This document shows, piece by piece, positions 53,190 through 62,613 of a stretch of DNA of 64,000 nt (position 1 is the stretch's first letter; each line of letters opens with the position of its first letter). The notes below the pieces were generated by a model. The model ran no database searches. It saw nothing but the letters and a program-made list of their open reading frames with translations, and had not been told where the DNA came from. The stretch lies in NCBI GenBank assembly GCA_030696775.1, contig JAUYRN010000005.1, forward strand, positions 310,001 to 374,000, read 5' to 3'. The stretch comes from Sulfuricurvum sp. (GTDB taxonomy: Bacteria; Campylobacterota; Campylobacteria; Campylobacterales; Sulfurimonadaceae). The position numbers and the translations under genes were made by a program.

Positions 53190-53876
53190 TTAATTCATTT
53201 TTTCTCGTATTTCTTCTTCTAAAACTTTCATTAATTCTTTGTGGGTATAGCGGCTAAAAAGATATGTTTTGGCATTAAAAAGTGTTTCGAACATGATTTT
53301 CCAAAGGGTTGAAAAATTCTCATCCGTGCGTCTTTTACACAATTGTTTTTGTAATTGACACTCTAAATCGGCCATTACTTTTGCTTGGTGTACATAAGTT
53401 TTGAGCAGGGTGTATTCAAGGCCTACTTCGATGTAGTCTTCAATCAAACGGATTATAGATGCTTCTTTGTCGGTAAAGTTATCGTTGTTTGTCGGAACCA
53501 GAATATTATCTACTAAAAGTTGCTCGACCAATGCAGGGTCAACATCAAAATAATCTATAAACTCTTGTTTGGTGTAATATATTGCGGTGGTCGGGATGCC
53601 GCTCAACGTCTCCATGAGAGGTGCAAGCATTGAAAAAGAACTTGCCATCGATTGGTTTTTGTTCTGCAAAATTCCTTTGATTTGCTCAATTGAACTTCCC
53701 ATCTCTTGCTGCATGTATTTGATGTATTTGATCAGTTCGACATGCTCTTCATTGTAGCGGTGGACATTGGATTTTAGCTTTTTAGCTTCTGGAAGCAGCC
53801 CCTCTTTGATGTAGTATAAAATGGTTGATTTCGGAACATGGGTCAGCTCTACAAGCTCTGATATTTTATAGTCCAT
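53190..53876 (-). CDS. MerR-family regulator
   Basis: 228 residues. N-terminal MerR winged helix (YKISELVELTHVPKSTILYYIKEGLLP, then VHRYNEEHVELIKYIK) and a dimerisation helix (MGSSIEQIKGIL), followed by a ~130-residue helical ligand domain without the cysteine pattern of metal-sensing members. AAGGA precedes the ATG. Divergent from the deformylase-like gene, with a perfect palindrome between them. Confidence 0.85.
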   Translation of the reverse strand: MDYKISELVELTHVPKSTILYYIKEGLLPEAKKLKSNVHRYNEEHVELIKYIKYMQQEMGSSIEQIKGILQNKNQSMASSFSMLAPLMETLSGIPTTAIYYTKQEFIDYFDVDPALVEQLLVDNILVPTNNDNFTDKEASIIRLIEDYIEVGLEYTLLKTYVHQAKVMADLECQLQKQLCKRRTDENFSTLWKIMFETLFNAKTYLFSRYTHKELMKVLEEEIREKMN

Positions 53877-53903
53877 GATTTTCCTTGATTAATACGAATG
53901 TAA

Positions 53904-53922
53904 GAATTATACCCTATAATTC
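53904..53922. promoter_or_regulatory. Palindromic operator between merR and deformylase-like gene
   Basis: GAATTATA-CCC-TATAATTC, a perfect 8+8 inverted repeat, 28 bases before the MerR start and 72 before the divergent gene. Contains TATAAT on both strands, so binding would cover a -10. Confidence 0.65.
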
Positions 53923-53994
53923 AAAACGTATAGTGTAGCTTAACGCTTTACATTTACTTGCTTTAATTTTATCTGCAACTATCGAGGTTTTTAT

Positions 53995-54801
53995 ATGGTA
54001 CAACCATTACTCAAATATCCGGATCCTCGAATTCGTCTTATATCAGCTAACGTCCGTTTTTTTAATGATGAATTACTTCAATGGATCAATGATATGGTCG
54101 ATACGATGAAGGCGAATGATTTGGAAGCACTAAGTGCGATTATGATAGGTATTCAGTATAACGTCATTGTTATTAAAAACGAAGATGAGTATTTTCCCTA
54201 TATCAACGCGCGTTTGATCAAATGTATTGGAACTTCGAATCAAACCGAACGGAGTATTTATTATGAGGGGATCAGTGTTGATGTTGACCGATTTGATAAT
54301 GCAACGGTCATTTATGAAGACGTAAAAGGAGAAGCACATCATCAGGATCTTTCCGGTGATGCGGCACGTGTTTTTCAGCAGCAGCTTGATTACAGCTTCG
54401 GAAGTACCTTTGTTGATCGGGTAGATAAAGAAATGAAACAGCGAATCAATGACCATCTGGAATTCGGTCTTATCGCAAGCAGCTCAACTTGTCCTCTGGT
54501 ATTTGTTCGTGATTATTTCAAACGGGGAGCAAAATATGTGATGGCACTTATTTTTTTAAGCTTTATCGTACCATTTTTTGCTTCTGAAGAAGTACGCCAG
54601 TTGATCTATCAGATTGACATTTATCTTTTATTGGCCGTGCCGGTATTGATGATCGCTTATTTTTTCTATGCCCTGTATGAGTCCAGACTCTATAAACAGT
54701 GTACGAGTTGCCAGATAGGCAATATTATCGGTACGACAGCGATTATGGCCTCACAATTGCTGATTGTCGGTCTCGGCGTATTTTTCTGGGTTGCGCCGTA
54801 A
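53995..54801 (+). CDS. Degenerate peptide-deformylase domain fused to a membrane domain
   Basis: 268 residues. The first ~150 follow the deformylase fold: LLKYPDPRIRLISANV at the start, then LSAIMIGIQ at the place of GxAAxQIG, EGISV at the place of EGCLS (metal Cys replaced by Ile93), and FQQQLDYSFG at the place of QHExDHL (both His and the Glu replaced by Gln or Tyr). All four catalytic/metal residues are lost. Then three membrane helices (about 181-197, 208-228, 243-265), with a CTSC pair (Cys236, Cys239) between the last two. A dead deformylase used for binding, not catalysis, tethered to the inner membrane. GAGG 7 bases before ATG. Confidence 0.8.
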   Translation: MVQPLLKYPDPRIRLISANVRFFNDELLQWINDMVDTMKANDLEALSAIMIGIQYNVIVIKNEDEYFPYINARLIKCIGTSNQTERSIYYEGISVDVDRFDNATVIYEDVKGEAHHQDLSGDAARVFQQQLDYSFGSTFVDRVDKEMKQRINDHLEFGLIASSSTCPLVFVRDYFKRGAKYVMALIFLSFIVPFFASEEVRQLIYQIDIYLLLAVPVLMIAYFFYALYESRLYKQCTSCQIGNIIGTTAIMASQLLIVGLGVFFWVAP

Positions 54802-54848
54802 CTATAAAATGCTCAAAGAACAGAGTTAATAGGTTAGGGTATTGTTTT

Positions 54849-55271
54849 TTATACTTTTTCTAAAAAAGTTGTCAACGTTTGTTGGTGCTTGAGAAATGTT
54901 TCGTATTCTGCTTTTCCAAGAAAGTCCGACATTTTTTGTTCAGTCATGGCAATGATATTCAAAGATAACTCTATAAGCATCTCCCCTTTATCTGTCAAGA
55001 TAACGATTTTTTCTTTGCGGTTCAGAGGGCGAATTTCAAGCTTAATATAACCCAGTTTCACCAGTATGGTAATGCTTTTATGCATGGCCTGGCGGCTAAT
55101 CCCAAGAACACCTGCAAGAGAGCTAACACTCATAGGTTTTGCTTCAGCGAGATGGGCAAATATTCCAAGTAATGTTGGGGTAAGATCAGTAAAGCCTTCT
55201 TTTAAAAGATTTGTTAGGATGATTTGATTAAAAAAAGTGCTTGATTTTAGGGCATTAAAACAAAATGACAT
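54849..55271 (-). CDS. MarR-family regulator, divergent from ydhR-like gene
   Basis: 140 residues from ATG 55271 (AGG 8 bases upstream); a GTG at 55310 is also in frame but sits inside the promoter of the divergent gene. Winged helix: TPTLLGIFAHLAE, VSSLAGVLGISRQAMHKSITILVKLGYI, NRKEKIVILTDKG. Likely controls itself and the YdhR-like gene. Confidence 0.83.
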   Translation of the reverse strand: MSFCFNALKSSTFFNQIILTNLLKEGFTDLTPTLLGIFAHLAEAKPMSVSSLAGVLGISRQAMHKSITILVKLGYIKLEIRPLNRKEKIVILTDKGEMLIELSLNIIAMTEQKMSDFLGKAEYETFLKHQQTLTTFLEKV

Positions 55272-55282
55272 TGTAAACCTAG

Positions 55283-55311
55283 TTGACAATATGGTATCTA
55301 TCAAGTACACT
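55283..55311 (+). promoter_or_regulatory. Promoter of ydhR-like gene
   Basis: TTGACA (55283-55288), 17-base spacer, TACACT (55306-55311). The spacer and -35 form an imperfect palindrome TTGACAATATGG...CTATCAAG, likely bound by the divergent MarR protein. Confidence 0.75.
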
Positions 55312-55349
55312 TCTATTGAAGTATCTTAAATAAGTAAAAAGAGTTTAAC

Positions 55350-55658
55350 ATGAATTTTCTTGTACAAGTTGATTTTCCGTATTATGGTCCTTTTGAAGAG
55401 GAAATGAGCAGTGCGATGCAAGGCTTAGCCGAAGACATCGCCAATGAATCTGGTTTAGTCTGGAAGATCTGGACCGAGTCTAAAGAGCAAAATATTGCAG
55501 GTGGGATTTATCTTTTTGACAATGAAGCAGATGCTAAACGTTATGTCTTGAAACACGAAGCACGGTTAACATCTTTTGGTATTAAAAATATCCGTTCTAT
55601 CATTTTTAAAACAAACGATTCCTTGAGTCAAATCGATAGGGCACCCTTAAATCGATAA
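55350..55658 (+). CDS. YdhR-type putative monooxygenase
   Basis: 102-residue ferredoxin-like alpha/beta dimer of the YdhR family: LVQVDFPYYGPFEEEM, LVWKIWTESKEQNIAGGIYLFD and the EADAKRYVLKHEARLTSFGI helix. E. coli YdhR resembles small monooxygenases of aromatic polyketides, without proven activity. Divergent MarR suggests induction by an aromatic compound. Confidence 0.88.
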   Translation: MNFLVQVDFPYYGPFEEEMSSAMQGLAEDIANESGLVWKIWTESKEQNIAGGIYLFDNEADAKRYVLKHEARLTSFGIKNIRSIIFKTNDSLSQIDRAPLNR

Positions 55659-55784
55659 ACTATAAAGTTCCAAGAGTGCAAAATGTATCGGTAAAAAGAA
55701 TGATTTTACTCAGGAATTTAGCATTAGATATCTGATAAACTGACGTATAACTATAAAAACATTCTCAAATAAAAGTGATAAGCA

Positions 55785-56921
55785 ATGCAGATTGAAGAAC
55801 AGATTTGGAATAAAAATAATTGGACGGTAAAGAATGGTTCTCAGCTGGATCCATCAAAAGTACAACTTATTTTTTTGTTTGGTGACATTGATGAAATAGC
55901 CAATGTTTTTCATATTGAACATTTTCAATTAAGATATCCTAATGCCAAAATAGTCGGCTCTTCTACAGCTGGAACGATTGAATCAGGATTTCTCAGTGAA
56001 CACTCGTTAGTTGCAACTATTATCGCTTTTGACCATGCGTGGGTAGAAATAGCGTGTATTGATGACCTTGATAATGCAACGCTAGAAGATCGCTCAAAAG
56101 AACTCTTTGACCAATTATCGAAAGATCATTTAAAACACGTTTTTATTTTAATGGAAGGATTGGCATTAAATGGATCCTTGTTGGTTAAAGGGATCAATGA
56201 TTTAGCGATGAAAATTCCTATGACCGGTGCATTAGCAGGTGATGGATATATTTTTAATCATACTCTCGTTATTGCTAATGGCACTGCAAAACAAAATCGA
56301 GCTGTAGCAATAGGGTTTTACGGTGATTCTCTTTCTATCAAAGTTGGATGTGGTGTAGGCTGGCAAGAGTTTGGTGCCCAGCGTGTTGTGACCCGATCAG
56401 ATGGAAATGTAATCTATGAAATTGACCATAAGCCTGCACTGAAATTTTACGAAGATTATTTAGGTGAGCATATCAAAGATCTCCCATCAAGTGCTCTTCC
56501 CTTTCCGCTCAATATTCATGCCTATGATGGAGATAAAGAGGTAGTTAGAGTAATGATGGGTATTAATGAAGATCAGTCTATCTATTTTGCGGGTGACATT
56601 CCTCAAGGATCAACGGTGAGACTCATGAAAACCTCTGTACTTGATTTAATAGAAGGGGCGGAAGTTGTAGGTAAAAACATATCACTTCATTCCGATAAGC
56701 CCTCATTGGCGATTGCTGTAAGTTGTGGCGGCAGAAGAAACGTTTTAAAAGAATTTGTCAGTGAAGAGATTCAAGCTATGCAGGAGCAGCTTGGAGGAAA
56801 TACCCATGTTTTCGGACTTTATTCGTATGGGGAATTGGCCCCATTTTCGGACAACTTATTTGATTGTAAACTTCATAATCAAACGATGACAGTAACGGCA
56901 ATTTATGAAGATGTCTTTTGA
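55785..56921 (+). CDS. FIST-domain sensory protein
   Basis: 378 residues with FIST_N (about 25-220: GSSTAGTIESGFLSEHS, IPMTGALAGDGY) and FIST_C (about 225-360: YEDYLGEHIKDLPSSALPFPL, SCGGRRNVL ... FGLYSYGELAPF). FIST proteins are proposed small-ligand (amino-acid) sensors that act with chemotaxis or signalling proteins. No output domain is fused here. Confidence 0.88.
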   Translation: MQIEEQIWNKNNWTVKNGSQLDPSKVQLIFLFGDIDEIANVFHIEHFQLRYPNAKIVGSSTAGTIESGFLSEHSLVATIIAFDHAWVEIACIDDLDNATLEDRSKELFDQLSKDHLKHVFILMEGLALNGSLLVKGINDLAMKIPMTGALAGDGYIFNHTLVIANGTAKQNRAVAIGFYGDSLSIKVGCGVGWQEFGAQRVVTRSDGNVIYEIDHKPALKFYEDYLGEHIKDLPSSALPFPLNIHAYDGDKEVVRVMMGINEDQSIYFAGDIPQGSTVRLMKTSVLDLIEGAEVVGKNISLHSDKPSLAIAVSCGGRRNVLKEFVSEEIQAMQEQLGGNTHVFGLYSYGELAPFSDNLFDCKLHNQTMTVTAIYEDVF

Positions 56922-56973
56922 TGAAATTTTTCTTTTTTCACTTCAATCGACTGTTTTTAAATCATAAATAGAC

Positions 56974-57891
56974 CTATTTCTTTTCACCCAATGCGGTTCC
57001 CAAATATCCCAACGATCCTACCGCTCCAGCAAGGCTTTGTTGCCAATCTGCCGGCATAAAGACAACTTTTGCATTGCCTGATTTACTGAGGTTTTGGACA
57101 CTGTCGATATAACGTTGGGCTAACAGATAATGAGGTGCTGTTTCTCCTCCTGCTAATCCTTGACTAACAATTATCATTGCTTTTCTATCGCCATCGGCAA
57201 GTTCTGCTTTGGCTTGTGCATCGAGTTTGGAGGCTTCGAGTCTTCCTTGTGCTTCTAGAACAGCTGCTTCTTTTTGTCCTTCTGCTTTGGCAATGGCTGC
57301 TTTTTTCTCACCATCAGCGATCATGATGGTAGCTTCTCTTTGACGATCCGCTGCGGCTTGACGCTCCATGGCTTCTTGGAGGTTTTGGCTTGGACGGATG
57401 TCTTGAACTTCCAAGTTACCCAAAGTCAGTCCCCAACCGCTGAGAGAATCTCGAATTTTCATCGCTACATCGGCTTTGATCTGATCTCGCTGTGAAAGAG
57501 ATTCATTCAGTGTCATCCCACCGATTACGGCACGCAAGGTTGTCGTTGTCATATTTCCTACAGCACTCTCGAAATCGCTGATCGAATACGATGCTTTGCT
57601 AGGGTCAGTAACACGGTAAAAGACGACTGCGCTGATGATGACAACGGCATTGTCTTTGGTGATGACCTCTTGCTCTCTGGTTTGTTGAATCAGTTCTTTG
57701 GTGATGATTTTATACGCGACAATGTCCACAAACGGAATCAGTAAATGAAGCCCTGGAAGAAGGGTTGTATTGTATTTGCCCAATCTCTCTACGACCCACT
57801 CTTCACCCTGTGGTACGATACGTACCATGCGAGTAAGCGCATATATAACTCCACCGACTAAAATTAACGAAAAAAGTATTCCTGCATCCAT
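56974..57891 (-). CDS. SPFH/band-7 membrane protein, QmcA-like
   Basis: 305 residues: one N-terminal membrane helix (about 5-22), the SPFH domain (VPQGEEWVVERLGKY, NAVVIISAVVFYRVTDP, RDQIKADVAMKIRDSLSGWG) and an Ala/Glu-rich coiled coil (about 180-255). Matches QmcA/stomatin. The NfeD gene is 5 bases upstream, the usual partner. Confidence 0.92.
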   Translation of the reverse strand: MDAGILFSLILVGGVIYALTRMVRIVPQGEEWVVERLGKYNTTLLPGLHLLIPFVDIVAYKIITKELIQQTREQEVITKDNAVVIISAVVFYRVTDPSKASYSISDFESAVGNMTTTTLRAVIGGMTLNESLSQRDQIKADVAMKIRDSLSGWGLTLGNLEVQDIRPSQNLQEAMERQAAADRQREATIMIADGEKKAAIAKAEGQKEAAVLEAQGRLEASKLDAQAKAELADGDRKAMIIVSQGLAGGETAPHYLLAQRYIDSVQNLSKSGNAKVVFMPADWQQSLAGAVGSLGYLGTALGEKK

Positions 57892-57896
57892 GATAT

Positions 57897-58340
57897 TTAT
57901 CCTTGTATGTGTTTTTCGACAATGAGTGTATTGCCGCGTACTTCTACGATTTGTATTTCTTCACCGGCTTTTATCTCTGAACCTACTGCAAGTGCTTTCC
58001 AGTGACGGTTACTAACGACACTTTCATACAGCTCAACATCTCCCTCTTCGTGGACCGATAAAGGCGTTAGTGCTTTTCCTAAAATACCCACAAACTCGTT
58101 ATGTGTTCCGACACCAGCAGTACTGCCATCAGCGATGTGTTTATTTTTAAAAACAATCGCACCGATAATCATAAAAACAGCAGCAACCATCAACTGCCAA
58201 AAAAGTGCCTCAGGAGCGAAAAATGCTACCGTACCGGCAATTAAAAACCCCATTCCGGCAAACAGTGCAAAAAAAGTTGGGAGTATCATTTCAATTACCA
58301 CTGCGATCACCGCAAAAATAAGCCAGATAAAATACGACAT
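57897..58340 (-). CDS. NfeD-family membrane protein
   Basis: 147 residues from ATG 58340 (AAAGGA 5 bases upstream). Three membrane helices in the first ~75 residues, then an OB-fold domain (about 85-147, VGILGKALTPLSVHEEGDVELY ... IVEVRGNTLIVE). NfeD proteins work with SPFH partners in membrane microdomains; this short form lacks the ClpP-like protease. Confidence 0.9.
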   Translation of the reverse strand: MSYFIWLIFAVIAVVIEMILPTFFALFAGMGFLIAGTVAFFAPEALFWQLMVAAVFMIIGAIVFKNKHIADGSTAGVGTHNEFVGILGKALTPLSVHEEGDVELYESVVSNRHWKALAVGSEIKAGEEIQIVEVRGNTLIVEKHIQG

Positions 58341-58431
58341 TTCCATCCTTTGTTCAGACATTATGAAAGTAGAGTACATTGATTCACCTTATTTCATTCT
58401 GATTAATACAAACTCATTAGATGAAGAAGTG

Positions 58432-59730
58432 TTATTTCTGTTTGTCTGATAACGTTCCCTGTATTTTTTCTTGGTAAGTACTCAATCCAGCCTCTAACCA
58501 TAAAATTGCCGTTTGGTTAAACAGTTCGCTAGCTAGAATAGAGGCTTTGGCTTTTACGGCAGCTAAATCTGCAATAGATCGGCTCAGTTCGTCAGCACTG
58601 GCAAGTTGATTATCAAAACGCCCTCGTATGAGCTTGGCGTATTCGGCGGAAGCTTTGACCTGCATTTGAGCACTTTCTATTTTGCTCTGCGTGGCTTTAA
58701 TATCAAGATAGGTATTGCTGATTTCAGTAGCAATGCGATGTTTATAATCTTCTAAAGTGATTACGGATGCGAGTTTTACTGCCTTGGCTGATTCGGTTGT
58801 GTGAACGTCACTGAATCCGCTGAAAAGATTCCAGGAAGCGACGATTCCTGCATAACTTTTATTGCCGTTGGTGTAGCCATCGCCGTCAAATTCGAACGAG
58901 TCCCCCTGTCCTTTGAGACTTCCGACAAGAGCTAAATTTGGGTAGTAACGACTTCGAGCAAGGGTAATGTCACTTTGCGCGATGTCCATGGACTTCGCTA
59001 ATGCGAGCAGATCTTCACGCTGTGTCAATGCAATGGCGATCATGTCGTTTTCTTCTATTTCCGGGAGCGTATTTACTGGGATGTGTGCCGATTTTATTTT
59101 TTCACCAGAGAGATAGGTGAGCTGATTTAAAGCTTGTAATTTACGGTTTTTACTCTCTGTTATCTGTGCATCGATTTCAAATTTTTTGGCTTCAATAGCA
59201 TACAGCTCAGCAGGTGCTAACATGCCATTGTCGTAGAGGCCTTTGGCTTTGGTGTACGATTCTGTGATCGCATTTTTTGCCTCTTCTTGCGCAGCAATAA
59301 TCTCATCTGCAGCAGCAACGGCACTGTAGAGTTTGGTAGCATTCAGAAAAAGATTTCGCTTGAGATCTGCGACTTCCAATAAGACTTTTTCATGGGAGTA
59401 TTTTGCTTTCTCAATAGAGGAACTAATCGCAAAACCGCTAAAGAGAGGATATGTAAGAGTCAGAGAACCTTCAGTGTGCTTTTTAGTACCCATCGGCAGT
59501 TTTGTTGAAGCAAATGTGGCGGTAGGAATTTCATGGAATTTAATAGCACTTATACTGATATCTAATGCAGGCAAGTTTCTTCCCTCGGCAGCACGGTAGC
59601 TTTCCCATGCAGCAATTTCAAGCTGCTGTGCGCTTTTAAGTGTAAGCGAATGCTCTAAATTTGACATAACTTCCGGATAGCTTTGAGCCAATAAAAATGT
59701 CGGTAGAATAAAGGTAAACAAGCGTTTCAC
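58432..59730 (-). CDS. TolC-family outer-membrane efflux protein
   Basis: 432 residues, GTG start at 59730 with AAGGAG 5 bases ahead; an ATG two bases upstream is out of frame (ATGTGA). Sec signal (TFILPTFLLAQS), then the two-fold repeated helical pattern of TolC (EIAAWESYRAAEGRNLPALDIS and QSDITLARSRYYPNLALVGS). Outer-membrane duct for the divergent HlyD/ABC pump. Confidence 0.9.
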   Translation of the reverse strand: MKRLFTFILPTFLLAQSYPEVMSNLEHSLTLKSAQQLEIAAWESYRAAEGRNLPALDISISAIKFHEIPTATFASTKLPMGTKKHTEGSLTLTYPLFSGFAISSSIEKAKYSHEKVLLEVADLKRNLFLNATKLYSAVAAADEIIAAQEEAKNAITESYTKAKGLYDNGMLAPAELYAIEAKKFEIDAQITESKNRKLQALNQLTYLSGEKIKSAHIPVNTLPEIEENDMIAIALTQREDLLALAKSMDIAQSDITLARSRYYPNLALVGSLKGQGDSFEFDGDGYTNGNKSYAGIVASWNLFSGFSDVHTTESAKAVKLASVITLEDYKHRIATEISNTYLDIKATQSKIESAQMQVKASAEYAKLIRGRFDNQLASADELSRSIADLAAVKAKASILASELFNQTAILWLEAGLSTYQEKIQGTLSDKQK

Positions 59731-59826
59731 ATGATCTCCTTAAAAATAATTCATTCTTAGTTAAGGAAGAAGAATATAGTATAGTTCTAATAATAGCAAA
59801 AATATAGAATTGGAGAGATGTATTTT

Positions 59827-60984
59827 ATGATACAAATTGCTAAAAAATATTGGTTAGGTGTTTTTGTGTTAGCATTGTTTTGCGGTGCTTCGGTAATGAT
59901 TTATCTAAAATTACATACACAAGCATTACCGGAAAATCTAGTACAGGGGAGTGGACGGATTGATGGTGATTTGATTAATGTAAACGTAAAATATCCCGGT
60001 CGTATCTCTATAATGGATATATCTGAGGGTGATTGGGTTCAAAAAGGCTCTATCATTGCCATCATCGATAGTTCAGAACAAAAAGCCCAAAAATCTCAAA
60101 TAGATGCACAGATAGAAGCACAGATCCAACAGCTCGCGGCAAGAGAAATCGAGCTTTCAATAGCGCAAAAAAGTATCCCTGAATCCCTGGTAAAAGCCAA
60201 AGCAAATACTTTTATAAAAAAAGCCCAGATGAATGAACTCGATAAAATAATCAATACACAAAAAAATGTAGTCGCTCAGGATCAGAGGGACGTTGAGCGT
60301 TTGAATAATCTTTTTTCCAATCGTCTGATCGAAAAGCATCAGATTGAAATGATCATGCTGAAACTCCAAAGCGATAAAGATCAACTCTCCTCATTAATAG
60401 ATAAACGTGAACAGCTCAGCAGGGCGATTGATATCACTCAAAGTGATCAGGTTGAAGCATCTGCAGCTCAGCAAAAAATTGCTGCTTTACGTGAGGGAAT
60501 CAAAGCTACTGAGTCGGGGATAAAATCATCGAAGGCATCAAAAACACAGATGAATGCGGTTCTTAGTGAAATGGAACTTCGTTCTCCTGTGGATGGCTTT
60601 GTTATGGAAAAGATTGCGAATAATGGAGAAGTAGTCGGCTCAGGAATGGCGGTTGCGACATTGATTGATCCTAAAAGCCTTTATTTAAAAATCTTTGTTG
60701 ACACACTCCAAAACGGGAAAATTAAAATCGGTGACTCAGCTGTAATCTTTTTAGATTCCGATCCTGATCGGGCTATTGCGGCCAAAGTGGTTCGGATAGA
60801 GCAAAAAGCAGAATTCACACCCAAAGAAGTGAGTGTAGCGAGTGATCGTATTCAACGGGTTTTTGCAGTACATCTTCAGCCATTGAAAGTGGATCCTCTT
60901 TTGAAACTTGGAATTCCGGCAGTTGGTGTTATTTCATTGGATAACAAAGGGCTGCCCACGAGCTTACATGCAGTACCTGAGTAA
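59827..60984 (+). CDS. HlyD-family membrane fusion protein (YbhG-like)
   Basis: 385 residues from ATG 59827 (GGAGAG 9 bases upstream; ATG 59818 is too close to it). One membrane anchor (about 9-26), a biotinyl-lipoyl half (VKYPGRISIMDISEGDWVQKG), a long alpha hairpin (about 90-230), then ELRSPVDGFVMEKIANNGEVV and a beta-barrel part. Bridges the ABC permeases to TolC. First gene of a four-gene set in the order of ybhGFSR. Confidence 0.9.
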   Translation: MIQIAKKYWLGVFVLALFCGASVMIYLKLHTQALPENLVQGSGRIDGDLINVNVKYPGRISIMDISEGDWVQKGSIIAIIDSSEQKAQKSQIDAQIEAQIQQLAAREIELSIAQKSIPESLVKAKANTFIKKAQMNELDKIINTQKNVVAQDQRDVERLNNLFSNRLIEKHQIEMIMLKLQSDKDQLSSLIDKREQLSRAIDITQSDQVEASAAQQKIAALREGIKATESGIKSSKASKTQMNAVLSEMELRSPVDGFVMEKIANNGEVVGSGMAVATLIDPKSLYLKIFVDTLQNGKIKIGDSAVIFLDSDPDRAIAAKVVRIEQKAEFTPKEVSVASDRIQRVFAVHLQPLKVDPLLKLGIPAVGVISLDNKGLPTSLHAVPE

Positions 60985-60996
60985 CGGATAAAGAGT

Positions 60997-62613
60997 ATGG
61001 GAATGCTGAAAATTGATCAAGTAAGTGTCACTCATAATAAACGCAGGGCGATCAAAGACGCTTCTTTTAGTGCCAATGAAGGTGAAATAATCGGCTTTAT
61101 CGGTGCTGATGGTGCCGGTAAGAGCTCATTGATGCATGCCATTGCGGGAGTCATCCGATTTGAGGGGAAAATATCTTTTCAAAATACTATTTATCACTCC
61201 CCATCTGAAGCTCAAATCCTAAAATCTAAAATAGGGCTCATGCCTCAGGGGATCGGATTGGTGCTGTATGATTTGCTCACCGTCGGAGAACATCTCGATT
61301 TTTTTGCCAATATAAGAGATATCAGACAGGATGATCGTTTTAATGAATATAAAAATCGCCTGCTTCGTATGGCAGGTTTGGACAAATTTATCGACCGTAG
61401 AGCCGGTAATCTAAGCGGCGGTATGATGCAAAAACTTTCCCTGATTTGTACGCTTCTTCATCGTCCGAAACTTTTGATATTGGATGAACCGACGACGGGA
61501 GTTGATCCGTTGAGCCGGATTGAGTTGTGGAAAATTCTCGATCAAATACGGTGCGAAGAGGGTACTATTGCTTTAGTTAGTACAGCGTATATGCAAGAAG
61601 CTGCGCAAATGGATCGAGTGCTGCTGTTTGATGAGGGTGAAATCATTGCTCAAGGGTGTGCAAAAGAGCTGATCAAATCGGTACAGGATATGACGTATGT
61701 ACGAAAACCTTTTACGACTCCTCATTCGATGAGTACACTCGATACGACGTATTCACTGGAACCTCTCGAGGCTGAACACGCTGAACCTACATTGGAAGCT
61801 CTATTTTTTGTCAATGCACTTCAAAAAAATCGCATTCTCCCCTCCGTCGAAATTACCCCTCGTGATGGAGATACCTCGTTTTCTTCTGTTGTGATGGAAG
61901 CACAGGGGCTAACCAAGACGTTTGGCGATTTTGTTGCTAATGACCGCGTTGATATTAGGTTGTGCCGAGGTGAGATTTTGGGATTACTCGGTTCCAACGG
62001 AGCCGGAAAAACGACTTTTATTAAAATGCTGCTGGGACTTTTACCGATTGATGACGGGGAATTGAATCTATTAGGAAAACGCATTGAGACTGCCAAGGAT
62101 CGACAGGAGCTTAAAAGTTCCATCGGATATGTGAGTCAGCATTTTGCCCTTTATAACGATATGACGGTACGAGAAAATCTCCACTATTTTGCTTCCATGC
62201 ATCAAATACCGATGGATATTGCGATCAAAAGAATAGCCCGTTATTCAGAAGAACTCGGATTTGATGGGTACATGGATGCGATCCCTACCGAACTTCCGTT
62301 GGGGATTAATCAACGATTTTCACTTGCGGCCGCGCTGCTGCATGAACCGGTCATATTATTTTTGGATGAACCGACATCCGGAGTCGATGCGATAGCGCGT
62401 GCTCAGTTTTGGCAGTTGTTGGTAGCCCTGAAAGAGAAATGGAAAATTGCTATTTTGATTACAACGCATTACATGAGTGAAGCCGAATTTTGTGATCGGA
62501 TCGTCCTAATGCGTGATGGTTGCAAGGTTGCTGATGATACGATTCCTAACCTCTATACCGCGCATCCCAATGCCAAAACGTTTGAAGAGATTTTTTTAGA
62601 GTATTACCGATGA
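60997..62613 (+). CDS. Tandem ABC ATPase (YbhF-like)
   Basis: 538 residues with two nucleotide-binding domains. NBD1 (about 5-230): Walker A GADGAGKS, signature LSGGMMQKL, Walker B LLILDEPTTG, but the H-loop His is Ala (VSTAYMQEA). NBD2 (about 305-538): Walker A GSNGAGKT, Walker B ILFLDEPTSG, intact H-loop TTHYMSEA, but a degenerate signature (LPLGINQRF). Paired across the dimer, NBD1's defects and NBD2's weak signature fall in the same ATP site, giving one degenerate and one working site. Confidence 0.92.
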   Translation: MGMLKIDQVSVTHNKRRAIKDASFSANEGEIIGFIGADGAGKSSLMHAIAGVIRFEGKISFQNTIYHSPSEAQILKSKIGLMPQGIGLVLYDLLTVGEHLDFFANIRDIRQDDRFNEYKNRLLRMAGLDKFIDRRAGNLSGGMMQKLSLICTLLHRPKLLILDEPTTGVDPLSRIELWKILDQIRCEEGTIALVSTAYMQEAAQMDRVLLFDEGEIIAQGCAKELIKSVQDMTYVRKPFTTPHSMSTLDTTYSLEPLEAEHAEPTLEALFFVNALQKNRILPSVEITPRDGDTSFSSVVMEAQGLTKTFGDFVANDRVDIRLCRGEILGLLGSNGAGKTTFIKMLLGLLPIDDGELNLLGKRIETAKDRQELKSSIGYVSQHFALYNDMTVRENLHYFASMHQIPMDIAIKRIARYSEELGFDGYMDAIPTELPLGINQRFSLAAALLHEPVILFLDEPTSGVDAIARAQFWQLLVALKEKWKIAILITTHYMSEAEFCDRIVLMRDGCKVADDTIPNLYTAHPNAKTFEEIFLEYYR

